Below are positions 42,930 through 54,408 of a DNA stretch of 64,000 nt, piece by piece (the stretch's first letter is position 1; each line of letters begins with the position of its first letter). This DNA is from Takakia lepidozioides. Lineage: Eukaryota > Streptophyta > Takakiopsida > Takakiales > Takakiaceae. The stretch is taken from NCBI GenBank assembly GCA_030704615.1, contig CM060734.1, positions 4,092,001 to 4,156,000 of the forward strand, written 5' to 3'. The notes under the pieces are model-generated. The model saw nothing but the letters and a program-made list of their open reading frames with translations, ran no database searches and was not told the DNA's origin. The translations under genes and the position numbers were made by a program.

Positions 42930-43674
42930 AATGTGAAGATCTCACTCACAGCAAGAATCCTGGAAGGAATGACAAGGGAGTCAGTTCATCCCAAACCTGT
43001 TTCGTTAAATCCGAGATGCGATCTTGCAAGCATGGTCGTTACAACTGTACCCAGCCGTTTTGGTAACTATGGCCATTGCTGCTCGTTCTTTGGAGAAATC
43101 TTCAACTTCGGGAGTTGTTGTGCAGGGATTGTCTGTCCCCAAACGTGCACCGGCGTCCTTCTCCCTCGTTCAGGAAGCCTGGCTACCACAGATACGTCTT
43201 GTCATGCGTCAAGCATGGCTATGTACTGCAGGGCAGATGCAGCATTTTTGTGTGTAGGTTGCGATGGCAAGGTGCATGGCATAAACAAGCTGGCGTGTGT
43301 GGATGTGCGAGGTGTGTGGGCTAGCTCAAGCCATTGTCACTTGTAAGGACGATGTAGTTGCGCTTTGCGTTTCAGGCGACACAGATATCCATTCAGCCAA
43401 CTCACTTGCCCGTCAGCATGAGCATGTATCAGTCACTCATTTCTTTGAGTGTCCGAATGTTATAAAAGAGGCCCGCGTTAACAACTCCGTTGTTGCAGTG
43501 CCTGAAACTGAATGTAGTGACTTGTTGAATGATGATAATCAAACTACCGTGGCTGACGCTGCTTCATGGCTTCTCCCAGACCTTAACCAAGCCTTGATGG
43601 AACTAGGTGTCGTTGTCTGCACCCCTTCATCACCCTATTCTTGCTCTCCTTGTCCTATTACAATCCACAGCTAA
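42930..43674 (+). pseudogene. CONSTANS-like double B-box zinc-finger relic
   Basis: B-box 1 is readable as [20 protein letters not shown] (43,215-43,275) and then NKLA. B-box 2 begins in a different frame at 43,297 with [19 protein letters not shown] and DTDIHSANSLARQHEHVSV, then FFECPN. The order and spacing match CONSTANS-like (BBX) proteins, transcription regulators of flowering-time or light responses. A short deletion between the boxes (where SRHERV is usual) shifts the frame, one Cys of box 2 reads Ser (LCVSGDTD), and no CCT domain is seen. It ends with a stop at 43,672. It lies inside repetitive DNA, so probably a captured fragment. Confidence 0.75.
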
Positions 43675-44481
43675 TCGAGGACAGCACCATCGCCACTTGG
43701 CCAGTTCATCCATGCTCGTTTTAAAAATATATATATTACAGACCCGTCCAAGATCGAATTCCTCAAGCATAATCACCAAGCCTCACTTGCTTGTTGATCT
43801 TATTTGACTACAAATATTCCCACCGGTTCTGCTGTAATTATTCCACATGAAAGCCAACGACGGCACAATCTGCCTTCATGCCAGCCTGTCCCTGCTCGCT
43901 GACCAAGAAAACCAACGATAGCCAGCCAACTTCTCAACTCGGCCTTTACTGATTGCACACCATGATATATGCCATGAACAACTTCACCAAATCGTTTGTC
44001 ATCAGTACCGATATAACATTGGCACAACGACTTGTAGACATGAGCCCATCAACCAGTCCAACACCTTGGCTGCTCACTATGTGCAGGTCTGAAACCATCA
44101 GTCTGCTCAAGAATTACCTATAGCATGGTATTTTTATCTCTGCAGCTGAAGTCGAAGACCACGGTCCACCTACTCGCGTAACCATCTGCACCTCCGCTTC
44201 TAACCACCAAGATCTTCACAATGAAGGCTTGCATCCCAGCCTTGCGAGACAACAATAATGCTGATCGTTTCACCATGCTCGGCTCTCAATCTGCCACTCA
44301 GCCAGTGACCGTTATAAAGGGAGAATACCATGCACTTTTGTGTTACCGCTTTCAACACTAGAAGCCTAACTTGCCATTGCACCCTCATGTTTCTCTCTCA
44401 TCTTCACACAAAACCCACAAGTGCTAAAAACTAATTAAGCTCACATCTTGCACTCACAGATGCAAACTCATCTCTCTCGAG

Positions 44482-44769
44482 TGAAAAGATGCACAAAACC
44501 AAACCAACATTTCACTCATAAAATAAGAATCAAGCCCACTGCACCCCCAAGGCTTAGGGGAATCAACAGTACACGCGCCATAGCCGACGCGGGAGGCTCA
44601 ACTCGAGAGAGATGAGCCTCGCCGCGCGTTCGCCGTGAAGATAAGCCACGCCCAGGGGCCAACAAATATCTTGACCCCTGGGTTGACACTTGGATCAAGC
44701 CCAAGTGTCATATATAAAAACTAGTTATTTATTGGCTAGTTTCACACTACTAGTAAACTTTACTTGACA
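44482..44769. repeat. 288-bp dispersed unit, second copy
   Basis: Nearly identical to 27,951-28,238 over its full length and with the same ends (TGAAAAGATG ... CTTGACA), while the flanks differ on both sides. It contains TCGAGAGAGATGAGCC, AGATAAGCCACGCCC and a TATATAAAAAC near the end. Exact shared ends mark it as a discrete mobile or solo-LTR-like unit. Confidence 0.65.
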
Positions 44770-45737
44770 GCCGTGTAGAAGTTAGGCTCAGACTTTTATC
44801 ATGGCTAGATTTTGTTGACAGTGTTCCAGCACTTACTTTCTGGGATTCTATTTTATTTTGTGGAGCTTGAATCCCCAATGGTACTTCTTTCACTACAATA
44901 GTGGTATGTGTTCTTCTAGTCATGTTCATAATCACTTGCACGCCACTGTAATAGTGGTATAATTTAAAACTGTAAGAGTAGCCAAATACACACAATTGCC
45001 TCCATTACCACTCCTGTAGTGGTATAAGTAATCACCTATATATTACTGTATTAGTGGTATGAATTCCTCCAATGGTATTCCTAATCACTTACACACCACT
45101 CTGTTAGTAATCATTCCAATCCATAGTTCTCACTCATAGAGACACCATGGATGATTCAAACAGCTTACATACCACTATGTGGGTAATCATTCCAATGACC
45201 TGCTGAGAGACGTCATCCACTCACATAACCACGGTTTGAGTGATATTGTATATTCTCAGTTTTCATATAATGACTCTGTGAGTCATTTCACGATCACTCA
45301 ACAAGTGGTTTCGGAAGTCATTGAATTTTTCACTCCATCCATTTCGTAGCACCGACACAGGACACGTGTCCATGTTGAGAGTGTCGCCACGTGTCAACAT
45401 AATCTCCAATATCATCCACGGACCACCGACTTCCACGTGTCCACTGGAAAACGGAAGTGGTTACTTTGCCACTATGACACGTCAGTTTACCACTGTGACA
45501 TGTCAGAAGTGGTTGGTTTACCTCAGTGACACGTCACAGTGGTTAATTTACCACTGTGACATGTCAGCGAACAGGTGGACCCGAACGTGAGTGGTTCGAA
45601 CCACTGTCCTTAACCATGTAATGTCTTTTACCACTCACTTGTCCTAATCCACTGGTTCTTCATCATTTTGGGGCTAGAGTGGTTTAGTATCTTTTACCAC
45701 TCAAAATGAGTGGTTATTCCGCATTTTCCTTCTAGTG
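44770..45737. mobile_element. CACTA-type transposon end A
   Basis: The terminus 45,709-45,737 reads AGTGGTTATTCC...CTTCTAGTG, the reverse complement of a CACTA-type inverted repeat. Inward lie many AGTGGTT/AACCACT subterminal motifs in both orientations, as is typical for transposase binding in CACTA elements. About 44,790-44,880 matches 50,275-50,340 inside the other right end. The opposite end is not identified. Confidence 0.7.
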
Positions 45738-46339
45738 CACTAAAAGGAAAACGCAGAATAACCACTGGCCCTTTAACCACTACTGTCTTTTTCCACTCTA
45801 TAAACCACTAGTAACCACTTGCCAGTGGTTAATCCCGATGAAATGCCACGGTGGCATCACAGACAGTGGTTGGAAGTGGTTTCAACCACTCAGTAGTCCA
45901 CGTGTAATAATTTGTTTTTATTTCTTATTTCTTATTTGGTAATATATTTTAATTAATAAATATAATATTCCACGTGGACGGGTGCAGTGGTACATTGTGA
46001 GTGGTTATAGACACCTAAGTGATGGGAAGTGGTTGAAACCACTTGCTACTCCACGTGATAATTTCAATTTTATTTATGATTTATGATTTGGAAATCTATT
46101 TTAATTAATATAATATAATATTCCACGTGGATGGGGACAGTGCATGTTGAACTTGAGTGGTTAAAGACACCTCAATGATTTTTACCACTTTGATAGTGGT
46201 GGAGAGTGGGTGGTGAAAGACACTGCAATAATTGGAACCGCTATTCTGGTGGTCGTTCATGAGTGGTTGCCTACACAACAGTGATTGGTATCACTTTTGT
46301 GGTGATACATGAAAAACTTTAAGTGGTTTGTGCACCTGT

Positions 46340-46930
46340 GACAGACTTTGAAAAACAGACAAGTGTCCAGACCATTGTAGGATGATGCTATTGAACAAAT
46401 GGTTCCATTAACAATAAACTTTATTCTGAATCTGAAACATATTTGTCAACCTCTTAATCACTTTCCTCAACTAGAATAGCGGTTGGTTGTACAAATGCTG
46501 CTTGAATGCAGGTAGCCAACATAGCCAGGTCTTTAGTCTCTCACGTTAGTTCTAGAATGTTATGTGGTTAAAGACACCTCAGTGATTAGTACCACTTGGA
46601 CAGTGGTACATAGTGAGTGGTTAAAGACACCGCAGTGATTGGTATCACTTGGATGGTGGTAGATTGTGAGTGGTTAAAGACACCTCAGTGACTGGTACCA
46701 CTCTTGTGGTGATACATGAAAATGTTTAAGTGGTTTGTGTACCTGTGGTAGACTTTAAAAAACATACAAGTGTCCAAATCATTGTAGGATGATGCTATTG
46801 AACAGATGGTTCCAAACAATCAACTTTATTCTGAATCTGAATCACAATATTCATTCTCTGAAGCAATTTCCTCTACTGGAACAATGTTTGGTCATACAAA
46901 ACTAGCTTGAAATATGGTAGTCAACATAGC
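46340..46930. repeat. ~400-bp direct duplication in the CACTA left region
   Basis: About 46,335-46,530 and 46,735-46,930 are diverged copies of one sequence (sharing ACAAGTGTCCA, TTGTAGGATGATGCTATTGA and CTTTATTCTGAATCTGAA), spaced near 400 bp. Between them the AGTGGTTAAAGACACC motif recurs. Confidence 0.7.
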
Positions 46931-47640
46931 CAGTTCTTCTCCACTTAGAGCCGTGGCACCATCTAATGACCTAGGTATGGGCTGATATGATAAAGTAGAG
47001 GGTGCCCGTAGACCATCAAAATTTGCATTTTCTCCAATGTTCAAACTTCAACAATGAATTTTAGAATGAAAATAAATTAAGTCAGTTCCAAAAATACAAA
47101 AACTTTCAAATAATTGAACTCGCTACAAGGCTTGACAATAGTTGTTTACATTTCATTCAAATTTTTATATGTCACATCTAGTAGATAAGCCTGATTTGTG
47201 AGCTGTAGCTCATAGGTGTTTTCCTTTATTTTTTATTTTTTAAAATAGATAATCTAATATACTTTGGAAAAATCTATAGACTTTTTGCAAGAGCCCAAAA
47301 ATGAGGTGTAGGTGGGTAGCATTGTAAGTCCTGAAGCTATCCCCCCAAAAACTACGTCAAACAGGTTTCATATGACCCGGATATGGCCAAACATGAATAA
47401 TTTAAATTTGGTCATATTAATTAGTTCATTTTGGCCTGCTTTTATCGATTTCTACTACCACTTCATAAAAAAAGTTAACATTGTACTCATTACAATAAGG
47501 TGAAATTCACATACCGTACCACATATAAAAAGGGCGTAGTAGGATTTGAGCCCCAAACCACTGGGGTAACAAAAAGTGTACTATCCAATAAAAGTTCAAA
47601 ATAATTCAAAATGGATTTACGGTTGTGGGGTTGTGTGCTG
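46931..47640. other. AT-rich interior of CACTA element B
   Basis: AT-rich DNA without a supported gene. A 12-base-or-longer T/A run occurs near 47,225-47,245. Confidence 0.4.
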
Positions 47641-48084
47641 AATGATGAGTCTTGGACTTGGTCGTTTTTCTTTGTTTGTGTCGTGGGATGATTTGCAGGT
47701 GCATAGCTAGGGTCCGAGATGGAAGCTTTGGAGACCACCTGCGCTCAAGCGATGCGGGGAGGGTTGAGCTCGACAGCTTTGGAGACATGCGCGCAATCGA
47801 TGCGGAGAGGGTTGAAGCTCGACAGCTTCCTAGCTTTTTCATACGGCCCTCAATATCGTCCTCTCCACCCTCCTCTCTACCCCATCTTACTTTCACATTG
47901 TCTGCTTCTCCTTAGTCCACGCCCAAGCGCTCTCCAACTTTCCATCAATCTTGCTCCCACCCTCTTCATTTCTTATGTTTTTGCTGCAGTAGGTCGCTCG
48001 AGGCTTGGGTCTTCTGTGGCCGGTTCTTTAGGGGCACCATTGCCAGGAAGTTGCATTCTAGGGCTCAGCCATTTATATATTCAT

Positions 48085-48330
48085 GAAAGGGAAAAAGAGG
48101 TCCATGGTGACATCGTCAAGGCTGGAATAGTACCAGATGTCATTCTGAACATTACCCTTGTTGATATGTATGCCAAATGTGGGAGCACTGTGAATGCAAA
48201 TGAAGTGTTTGATGGGCAAACGAGACGTGGTGTTCTAGAGTGCTATGATTGCATCACATGCACAACATGGATATGGGAGATGGAGGCTTTGGAGACCTGT
48301 GAGCAAATGCACATCAGCAGGGGGTGAAGT
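48085..48330 (+). pseudogene. PPR module captured in CACTA element B
   Basis: The frame reads [38 protein letters not shown], then degenerates (EMEALETCEQMHIS) and stops at 48,327. It closely matches the PPR modules at 23-24 kb and 53 kb. Upstream (47,720-48,000) is a Pro/Ser/Leu-rich frame, possibly once a targeting region, starting MEALETTCAQ. It sits between the two ends of element B, consistent with gene capture. Confidence 0.65.
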
Positions 48331-48474
48331 CAGACCGAGTCACATTCATTTCTGTTGTGCCCTATCTTCATGCCAATTTCTCCAATTTGGGTGTGCTATG
48401 GCTTGGTGGATTTGTAGCAAGTAGGGTGATGAAGATATGCTAGCCTTCATAGCAATAAAGATTTTCAAGGGGTT

Positions 48475-50110
48475 GTGGTCTGGCCCCCAGTATAGCTGCA
48501 CTCAATGTTGTTCAAGTTTCCAGATATTCAGCTACTTTGATGGGCCTATCTTCTTGCCAATTCCTCCATTTGTGGTGTGCAATGGCTTGGCAAATTTCTA
48601 AAAACTAGTGTGATCAAAATATGGTGGCCTTCAGAGCTTTGGAATTTCTTAAGGGGTTGTGGTCTGGCCCCCAACAAATATGCACTTGCTGTTCAAGTTT
48701 CCGGACGTTCAGGTACTCAAATGGGCCTCTCTTCTTGCCAATTGCTCCAATTGTGGTGTGCTATGGCTTGAAATATTTCTAACAACTAGTGTGATCAAGG
48801 TATGGTGGCCTCATGAGCTCTGAATCTTATTAAGGGGTTGTGGTCTGGCCCCCAACAAATCTGCACTTGTTGTTCAAGTTTCCGGACGTTCAGGTACTCA
48901 GATGGGCATATCTCCTTGGCAATTGCTTCAGTTGTGGTGTGCTATGGCTTGAAACATTTCTAACAACTAGTGTGATCAAAATATGGTGGCCTTCCGAGCT
49001 TTGGAATTTTTGTGGTCTGGCCCCCAACAAATCTGCACTGGTTGTTCAAGTTTCCGGACGTTTAGGTACTCAGATGGGCCTCTCTTCTTGCCAATTGCTC
49101 CAATTGTGGTGTGCTATGGCTTGAAATATTTCTAACAACTAGTGTGATCAAGGTATGGTGGCCTCCTGAGCTCTAAATCTTATTAAAGGGTTGTGGTCTG
49201 GCCCCCAACAAATCTGCACTTGCTGTTCAAGTTTCCGGACGTTCAGGTACTCAGATGGGCATATCTCCTTGGCAATTGCTCCAGTTGTGGTGTGCTATGG
49301 CTTGAAACATTTCTAACAACTAGTGTGATCAAGGTATGGTGGCCTCCTGAGCTCTGAATTTTCTTTAGGAGTTGTGGTCTAGCCCCCAACAGATCTGCAC
49401 TTGTTGTCAAGCTTCCGGACGTTCAGGTACTCAGATGGGCCTATCTCCTTGCCAATTGCTCCAGTTGTGGTGTGCTATGGCTTGAAACATTTCTAACAAC
49501 TAGTGTAATCAAGTTATGGTGGCCTCCCAAGCTCTGAATTTTCTTAAGGGGTTGTGGTCTGGCCCCCAACAGATCTGCACTTGTTGTTCAAGTTTCCGGA
49601 CTTTCAACTTATATTCAGATGGGCCTATCTCCTTGCCAATTGCTCCAATTGTGGTGTGCTATGGCTTGGAGAATTTCTCACAACTAGTGTGATCAATATA
49701 TTATGGCCTCCAGAGATTTAAGGGGTTGTGGTCTGGCCCCCAACAGATCTGCACTTGTTGTTCAAGTTTCCGGACGTGTAGGTACTCAAATGGGCCTATC
49801 TTCTTGCCAACTGCTCCAATTTGGGTGGGCTATGGCTTGGTGGATCTGTTACAAGTAGGGTGATGAAGATATGTAGCCTCCATATCCATAAACATTTATA
49901 AGGGGTTCTGGTCTGGCCCGCAATAGATCTGCACTTGTCATTCAAGTTTCTGGATGTATAGGTACTCAAATGGGCCTATCTTCTTGCCATTTTCTCTAGT
50001 TTAGGTGGGCTATGGCTTGGTGAATTTGTTACAAATAGGGTGATGAAGATATGATAGCTTCTAGAACCATAATGGTTTTTAAGGGGTTGTGGTCTAGCCC
50101 CTAGCAGATC
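48475..50110. repeat. ~181-bp tandem satellite, ten units
   Basis: The marker GGTTGTGGTCTGGCCCC (or a variant) begins near 48,471, 48,655, 48,836, 49,008, 49,189, 49,370, 49,550, 49,724, 49,904 and 50,085, a period of about 174-184 bp. Each unit also has CAAGTTTCCGGACGTTCAGG, GATGGGCCTAT, a TGGTGTGCTATGGCTTG segment and AACTAGTGTGATCAA. Outer units are more diverged than central ones, as expected when unequal exchange homogenises the middle. Confidence 0.92.
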
Positions 50111-51255
50111 TGCTGGGAAGCTGTAGTAGCAGCGGCACAATTGATAAAATCAGGCACTGCTAATGAAGGCACCTTCTTCAACACATTCCATCTTGTTTTT
50201 CCCAACATGAAAGTAGTTCATGGCTTTTAGCATGCCTATAGAGACGTAGTGTAGATGTAGTATGTCACCCTTTATCATGGTTGGATTTTGTTGACTCTGT
50301 TCCAACACTTATTGTATTGGATTCTATTCTATTTTTTGAATGGTGAATCTTCAAGAGTATTTGGATTTGCAGATTCATTTGGAATGTATGGGAATTGTAG
50401 GAGAATTATATGGGAACGTATGAATCACTTACACACCACTCTGTTAGTGGTATATGTAAGACTGTGACAATAGGCAAGAGTGGTTGTACTCCTCCAGATG
50501 TAGCCCCAATCACTTACATACCACTAAGGTAGTAATAATTCAAATACATGGTTCCTACTTGGTGGGACACACTGGATGACTCAGTCGGTGGTTTTAGCAC
50601 ATAATCTAACCACTACATCAATACTGGTAGAACCACTCCGTCAGTGATTTTAGCACACAACCTAACCACTACATTGATACTGGTAGAACCACTCAGTAAG
50701 TGGTTTTAGCACACAACCAAACCACTACATCAATACTATTAGAACCGCATTTGTAATATAGCCACGTGTCTACATAATGGACAATATAATCATCTAACTG
50801 GTTTCGGCCACGTGTCCGTGTGAATACGGACACGTGTCCGTCGATTGCTAAGTATGATCGACGGATTTGTGGCATCCACGTGCATACGGTGGAAGTGGTA
50901 TGTTCTGAAGTGGTTAATTTACCACTGTGACACGTAAGCGAACAACAAGTGATCGTAACCACTGTCTTTAACCACTTCGGACACGACATGTCTTTAACCA
51001 CTACTGAGTCAAAATCCATTGGTTCTAGACCACTCTGGGGCCAGAGTGGTTGGGTGTCTTTTCCCACTCAAAATGAGTGGTTACTAGAGTGGTTATTCCG
51101 CGTTTTCCTTCTAGTGCATTTGAACTATGGCTTGCTTACCTCCTGGTGTAAGCTCTTTTCTTCCTGCCATGCTGCACTTTCTGGATATTGTTTCCGGTCT
51201 TCTTCGGATTCAGACTCCTTATCTGGAGGTTTTTGTTTCTTGGCCTGAGTTTGGG

Positions 51256-51477
51256 TTAGATCGCAAGGGTATCCACTACAGGGGTTACCATACTCACGGC
51301 TACACTTGGTCTGGCTTCCATATTTCCCAATTTTGTCTCATGCTTGAGTCGCAACTGGCATTCGTGTTTCCAATGTCCCTCTTTCTTGCAATAGTGACAT
51401 CTTGTGGTTTCTTTGTTTCTAGGTTCATGTTCTCTATCCCCCTGGGGGGTGCACCCCAGCCAACCTGTACCAGCCAC
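51256..51477 (-). pseudogene. Retroelement gag fragment with CCHC knuckle (third knuckle)
   Basis: The minus-strand frame encodes CHYCKKEGHWKHEC (CX2CX4HX4C), a nucleocapsid-type zinc knuckle, preceded by REHEPRNKETTR. It is on the same strand as the two knuckles at 52.5-52.8 kb and probably belongs to the same gag, separated by the roughly 1-kb block in between. Confidence 0.6.
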
Positions 51478-51539
51478 GTGCGTGCACAGGAGGGGGTATT
51501 TTTAACCCCCCCATGTACAACATTATACATACATAGGGG

Positions 51540-52482
51540 GGGTTAGCAACACCTTAAATATAAGTCTACAACATGGATTTTGCAAGATTAGGAGGGTAGC
51601 GTAGTGGTAAGGGTCACCATTGTCACGACTCTCATCGCGGGTTCAAATCTCATGGTCTCTTGAATTTTTCGAAAACTTTGAAAATATGTATATATCACAA
51701 TGCAAATTTGAGCTCAAGACCACCTACACATCACAACCATCTCCATACCACTAGGCTAGTCCACAATTCTTGAAACAATTGTAATGTTAAACAGTAATAT
51801 ACAATAAAGACAATATTTTGTTTTGTATCATTGTTGAGATCTCCCCAACCGCAGGGCCCCAGCCCTGGTGTTTGGTACCATTGGAAAGCCCTCGATGAGG
51901 AGGGGTGCACTGGCTTGGTATCATAATTTTGGAACTTGCGGTGTGGGAGATATGAAATTTCAAGTACTTTTGGTTGTTGGAAACTCGCGAAAAATAGCAA
52001 AATGGGTTTTTTTGCAACAATTACTGGCCATTTATTTATCCTTTGTACACGGGGACATAAATGTAAATAATTGGGTTTTTTTTTTTCAAATATGGCATGA
52101 ACACAATATTGTTTGTAGGGTCCTTGAGATCTCCCAAACCGCAGGGCCTCTAGCCACGATTTTGGTACCGTTGGAAAGCCCTCAATGAGTAGGGATGCAC
52201 CGACTTGGTTTCATAAAATTTGGACCTACATAGTAGTACAGGTCGAGGTCTGTTTTTAAATGAATAAACTTGATATAATAAAAAAATACATATACATATT
52301 TGAGGGTATTTTTTAATGATTCAAAAAGAAATATACATACAGCAGGGGGTACTTTTTAAAAATTACAAATTTCTATATATTTACAGGAGGGGATTTTATA
52401 ATCTTCAAAATGTATGTACAGAGGGGGTATAAATGATCCAAGGACCCGTATACAGGGGGTTTTTTTATTAGGCGGCGAACGC
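51540..52482. repeat. Interrupting block with SINE-like head, dispersed repeat and G-tract repeats
   Basis: Contains a tRNA-like head at about 51,592-51,680 (TAGCGTAGTGGTAAGGG, then GGTTCAAATCTC, A- and B-box-like), the dispersed repeat 51,826-52,235 also found at 17.8-18.46 kb, and several roughly 40-bp-spaced AGGGGGTA-type motifs with T-rich surroundings (52,300-52,470, also 51,485-51,545). It separates two pieces of one gag. Confidence 0.55.
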
Positions 52483-53011
52483 ACGTGATACAGACATTTT
52501 ATAAAGAGTGCACCCCCCAGGTCTATCCCATACTTGTATTGTATCGTCGTGATCCATCCAATGATTTCCAATCCTCCCCGTCGGACTTGGACTTGGTGTA
52601 CCCCCACCTCTTGTGTGTACCCACTCTTCTTGGCCCGTTGATTGTAAATACAATGGCTGGTATTATGGTTGTTCATATGACAAATATCACAATATTTGTC
52701 TTTCATATGGCATTCTGTTGCCAGATGTCTTGTAGTCCCGCATTTGTGACACCATGTTGCCTTTCTTGGTCCTTCGTCTTTAAATTTTTTGATAGCCTCT
52801 ACTATCTTCTGGTCCAAGGCGGTTTTATCAATCACCTTCTTCTTCTTTGGCTTGGGTTTTCTTCATCATCAGAGTCTTCATCTTCCAACGTATCTTTGGA
52901 ATCCTTGCTTCTACTCTGGTGGAACCCAAGTTCCAATTTCTTTGCAGTGCCCACTGCTTCAGCCAAAGTGTTGTTAGGCATGACTGTAACCATGGTTACA
53001 TACTCGGGACA
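52483..53011 (-). pseudogene. Retroelement gag fragment with two CCHC knuckles, fused to a PPR end
   Basis: After MPNNTLAEAVGTAKKLELGF and an acidic/basic stretch (DTLEDEDSDDEENPSQ) the frame shifts near 52,832, then reads IDKTALDQKIVEAIKKFKDEG, CHKCGTTRHLATEC and CDICHMNNHNTSHC. These are two zinc knuckles of the CX2CX4HX4C form, one with the usual Gly replaced by Arg. The frame is continuous, without a stop, from PPR codons at 53,167 into the gag codons at about 53,011, so a PPR-gag chimera is encoded. Confidence 0.65.
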
Positions 53012-53640
53012 TCTTCCTTCATTCAGTAGGCCAGTGTGGCTGCATGCAGAGAGAACATATATAAAGGTGATCAAGCTGTTATTTTGCATTCTTTCAAATA
53101 GTTGCGGGACCTCCCTATGACAACCATGCTGGGCATATCCTGCGATCATCGCATTCCACGACACCACAATTCATTCAGCCACATTTGTCAAATACTCCCT
53201 TTGCATCCTCAATGCACCCACATTTCGCATACATGTCCACCAAGGCAATGTCCAGAATGACATTTCGTACAATCCAGCTTTGATGATGTCACCATGCACC
53301 ATTTGCCCTTTCCCAGGGCTGCCAGGCTTGCACAAGCATTGCAAACGCACACAAACGTGATGTGGTTGCACTTCATCCCTTCCCCCATCATTTGCTCATA
53401 GGTCTCCAAGGCCTCCATCCCGCACCCCTGCTGTGCATATCCTGCAAGCATGGCGTTCCATGACACCAAATCTCTTTCAGCCATACTGTTGAACACTCCC
53501 TCCGCATCCTCAATGCTTCCACATTTGGCATACATGTCCACGAGGGTATTGTTCAGAATCACATCTAGTACAATTCCAGCTCTGACGATGCAACCATGCA
53601 CCTCTTTGCCCTTTTCCAGGGCTGCCAGGCTTGCACACGC
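53012..53640 (-). pseudogene. PPR gene 3' half, other side of the split retroelement
   Basis: From the LTR boundary the minus strand reads ACASLAALEKGKEVHG, IVRAGIVLDVILNNTLVDMY, AERDLVSWNAMLAGYAQQG, then a second module that shifts frame near 53,290. A last module follows with VSWNAMIAGYAQHG and VLSACSHTGLLNEG, the usual late motif of PLS-type PPR proteins. A TAA-like break lies near 53,170. Starting at GCGTG, it completes the module cut at 24,460. Confidence 0.8.
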
Positions 53641-54353
53641 TGTCGCGGCCCTTTGCCTTGAGGGCAGGGGGTCGGGACACAAGAGGGGCTGCCCCTGTGG
53701 TGGGGGCAGTGGCAGCGATAGGTATGGGGGGCTGAAGCACCCTTGAGTGCCCAAGACACTCAAGGAGGCGGAGGCGCTCACTAGGTGGAGCCCCGCACAC
53801 CGGGTTGCGGTGGGGGTGGCTCCACAAGGGGTGGTGGTAGCTTAGCGGGACTTAGTGGGGGTGGCATAGGACTCACCCTGGGGCGGTGACCTCGTGGTGG
53901 GAGTCGTGGGGAGTCTTGGGACTCATCATGGTCCATAGGGGCCGTGGTGGGTGGGCCAAGACTCACCGCGACTCATCACTGGGAGTCGAGGGTGTTCGTG
54001 GTGGTTCGCCATAAAATGGCATGGTTGTTTGTGAAACCCCCGCGGACAGCTACATAAGTATATATGTAGTAGTAACCCCGAGAACGGTGCAAGCCCGTTG
54101 GTGACCAAAAACTAGTGAGTAAGCGAGCAAGCCGGAAAGCGACCAAAGAGTGGGGAGCTGTTCCGGACTGCCAACTACCAAAGGGAATTCCCCTCGTTGG
54201 AGGGTTCTTTGGGAGATCAAACGGGGACCGTTATGCCCCGGTGAGCAGCCGGAGCTCCAAGTTGGCCCGGCGGCCAGGTTGGGAGTTAGGCGCGTGCATC
54301 AAGCGAGTAACTATGACTTGAGGGGGGAGCTTACCGAAGTGAGGTGCGCGACA
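53641..54353 (+). repeat. 5' LTR of the split family-R element (R4)
   Basis: Starts TGTCGCGGCCC, ends GTGCGCGACA (713 bp). It is 12-13 bp shorter than its relatives near 54,192, where GGTTCCAAAT-type bases present at 24.6 kb are missing. It is followed by a primer site TGGTATCAGAGC at 54,356-54,367. Confidence 0.9.
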
Positions 54354-54408
54354 CTTGGTATCAGAGCTTAGAGTTCAGTACGCGATCGTCTTTGGGATTG
54401 GCCTCATC

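Larger units (their letters stand above)
41216..44481 (-). repeat. 5' leader/LTR-like region of the main G element
   Basis: Parts match the region upstream of the other G gag (41,320-41,750 with 20,430-20,900; 44,080-44,480 with 22,300-22,620). Near 41,289 the text GGCTCTAGTACTA resembles the reverse complement of an initiator tRNA-Met primer site (GGCTCTGATACCA) with several changes. The next bases, TGACACGGG at 41,313, could be an LTR end. The region also holds a 172-aa ORF and a B-box gene relic. Confidence 0.4.
45738..51116. mobile_element. CACTA-type element B with satellite and PPR scrap
   Basis: The left terminus CACTAAAAGGAAAACGCAG (45,738) abuts the right terminus of end A with no intervening base, forming a large palindrome. 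The right terminus (51,088-51,116) reads AGTGGTTATTCCGCG...CTTCTAGTG. Both ends carry dense AACCACT/AGTGGTT subterminal repeats and CCACGTGT words. No transposase frame is present, so it would be non-autonomous. No clear 3-bp target duplication is visible (GTG left, CAT right), so the two ends may not belong to one insertion. Confidence 0.6.

Noticed and set aside
47540-47585. tRNA-like SINE head on the minus strand (CCCCAGTGGTTTGG ... GGCTCAAATCC)
   Set aside because: The A- and B-box-like words are too close together and no tail or duplication is visible.
45738-51116. A single intact CACTA element with 3-bp target duplication
   Set aside because: The flanking triplets do not match (GTG versus CAT), and no transposase is present, so the two ends are reported only as CACTA-type.
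51444-52518. TIR transposon bounded by GGGGGGTGCAC and GTGCACCCCCC
   Set aside because: The 11-bp inverted repeats are low-complexity, target duplications are absent, and the flanks also show inverted similarity, so the match may be chance or part of a larger palindrome.
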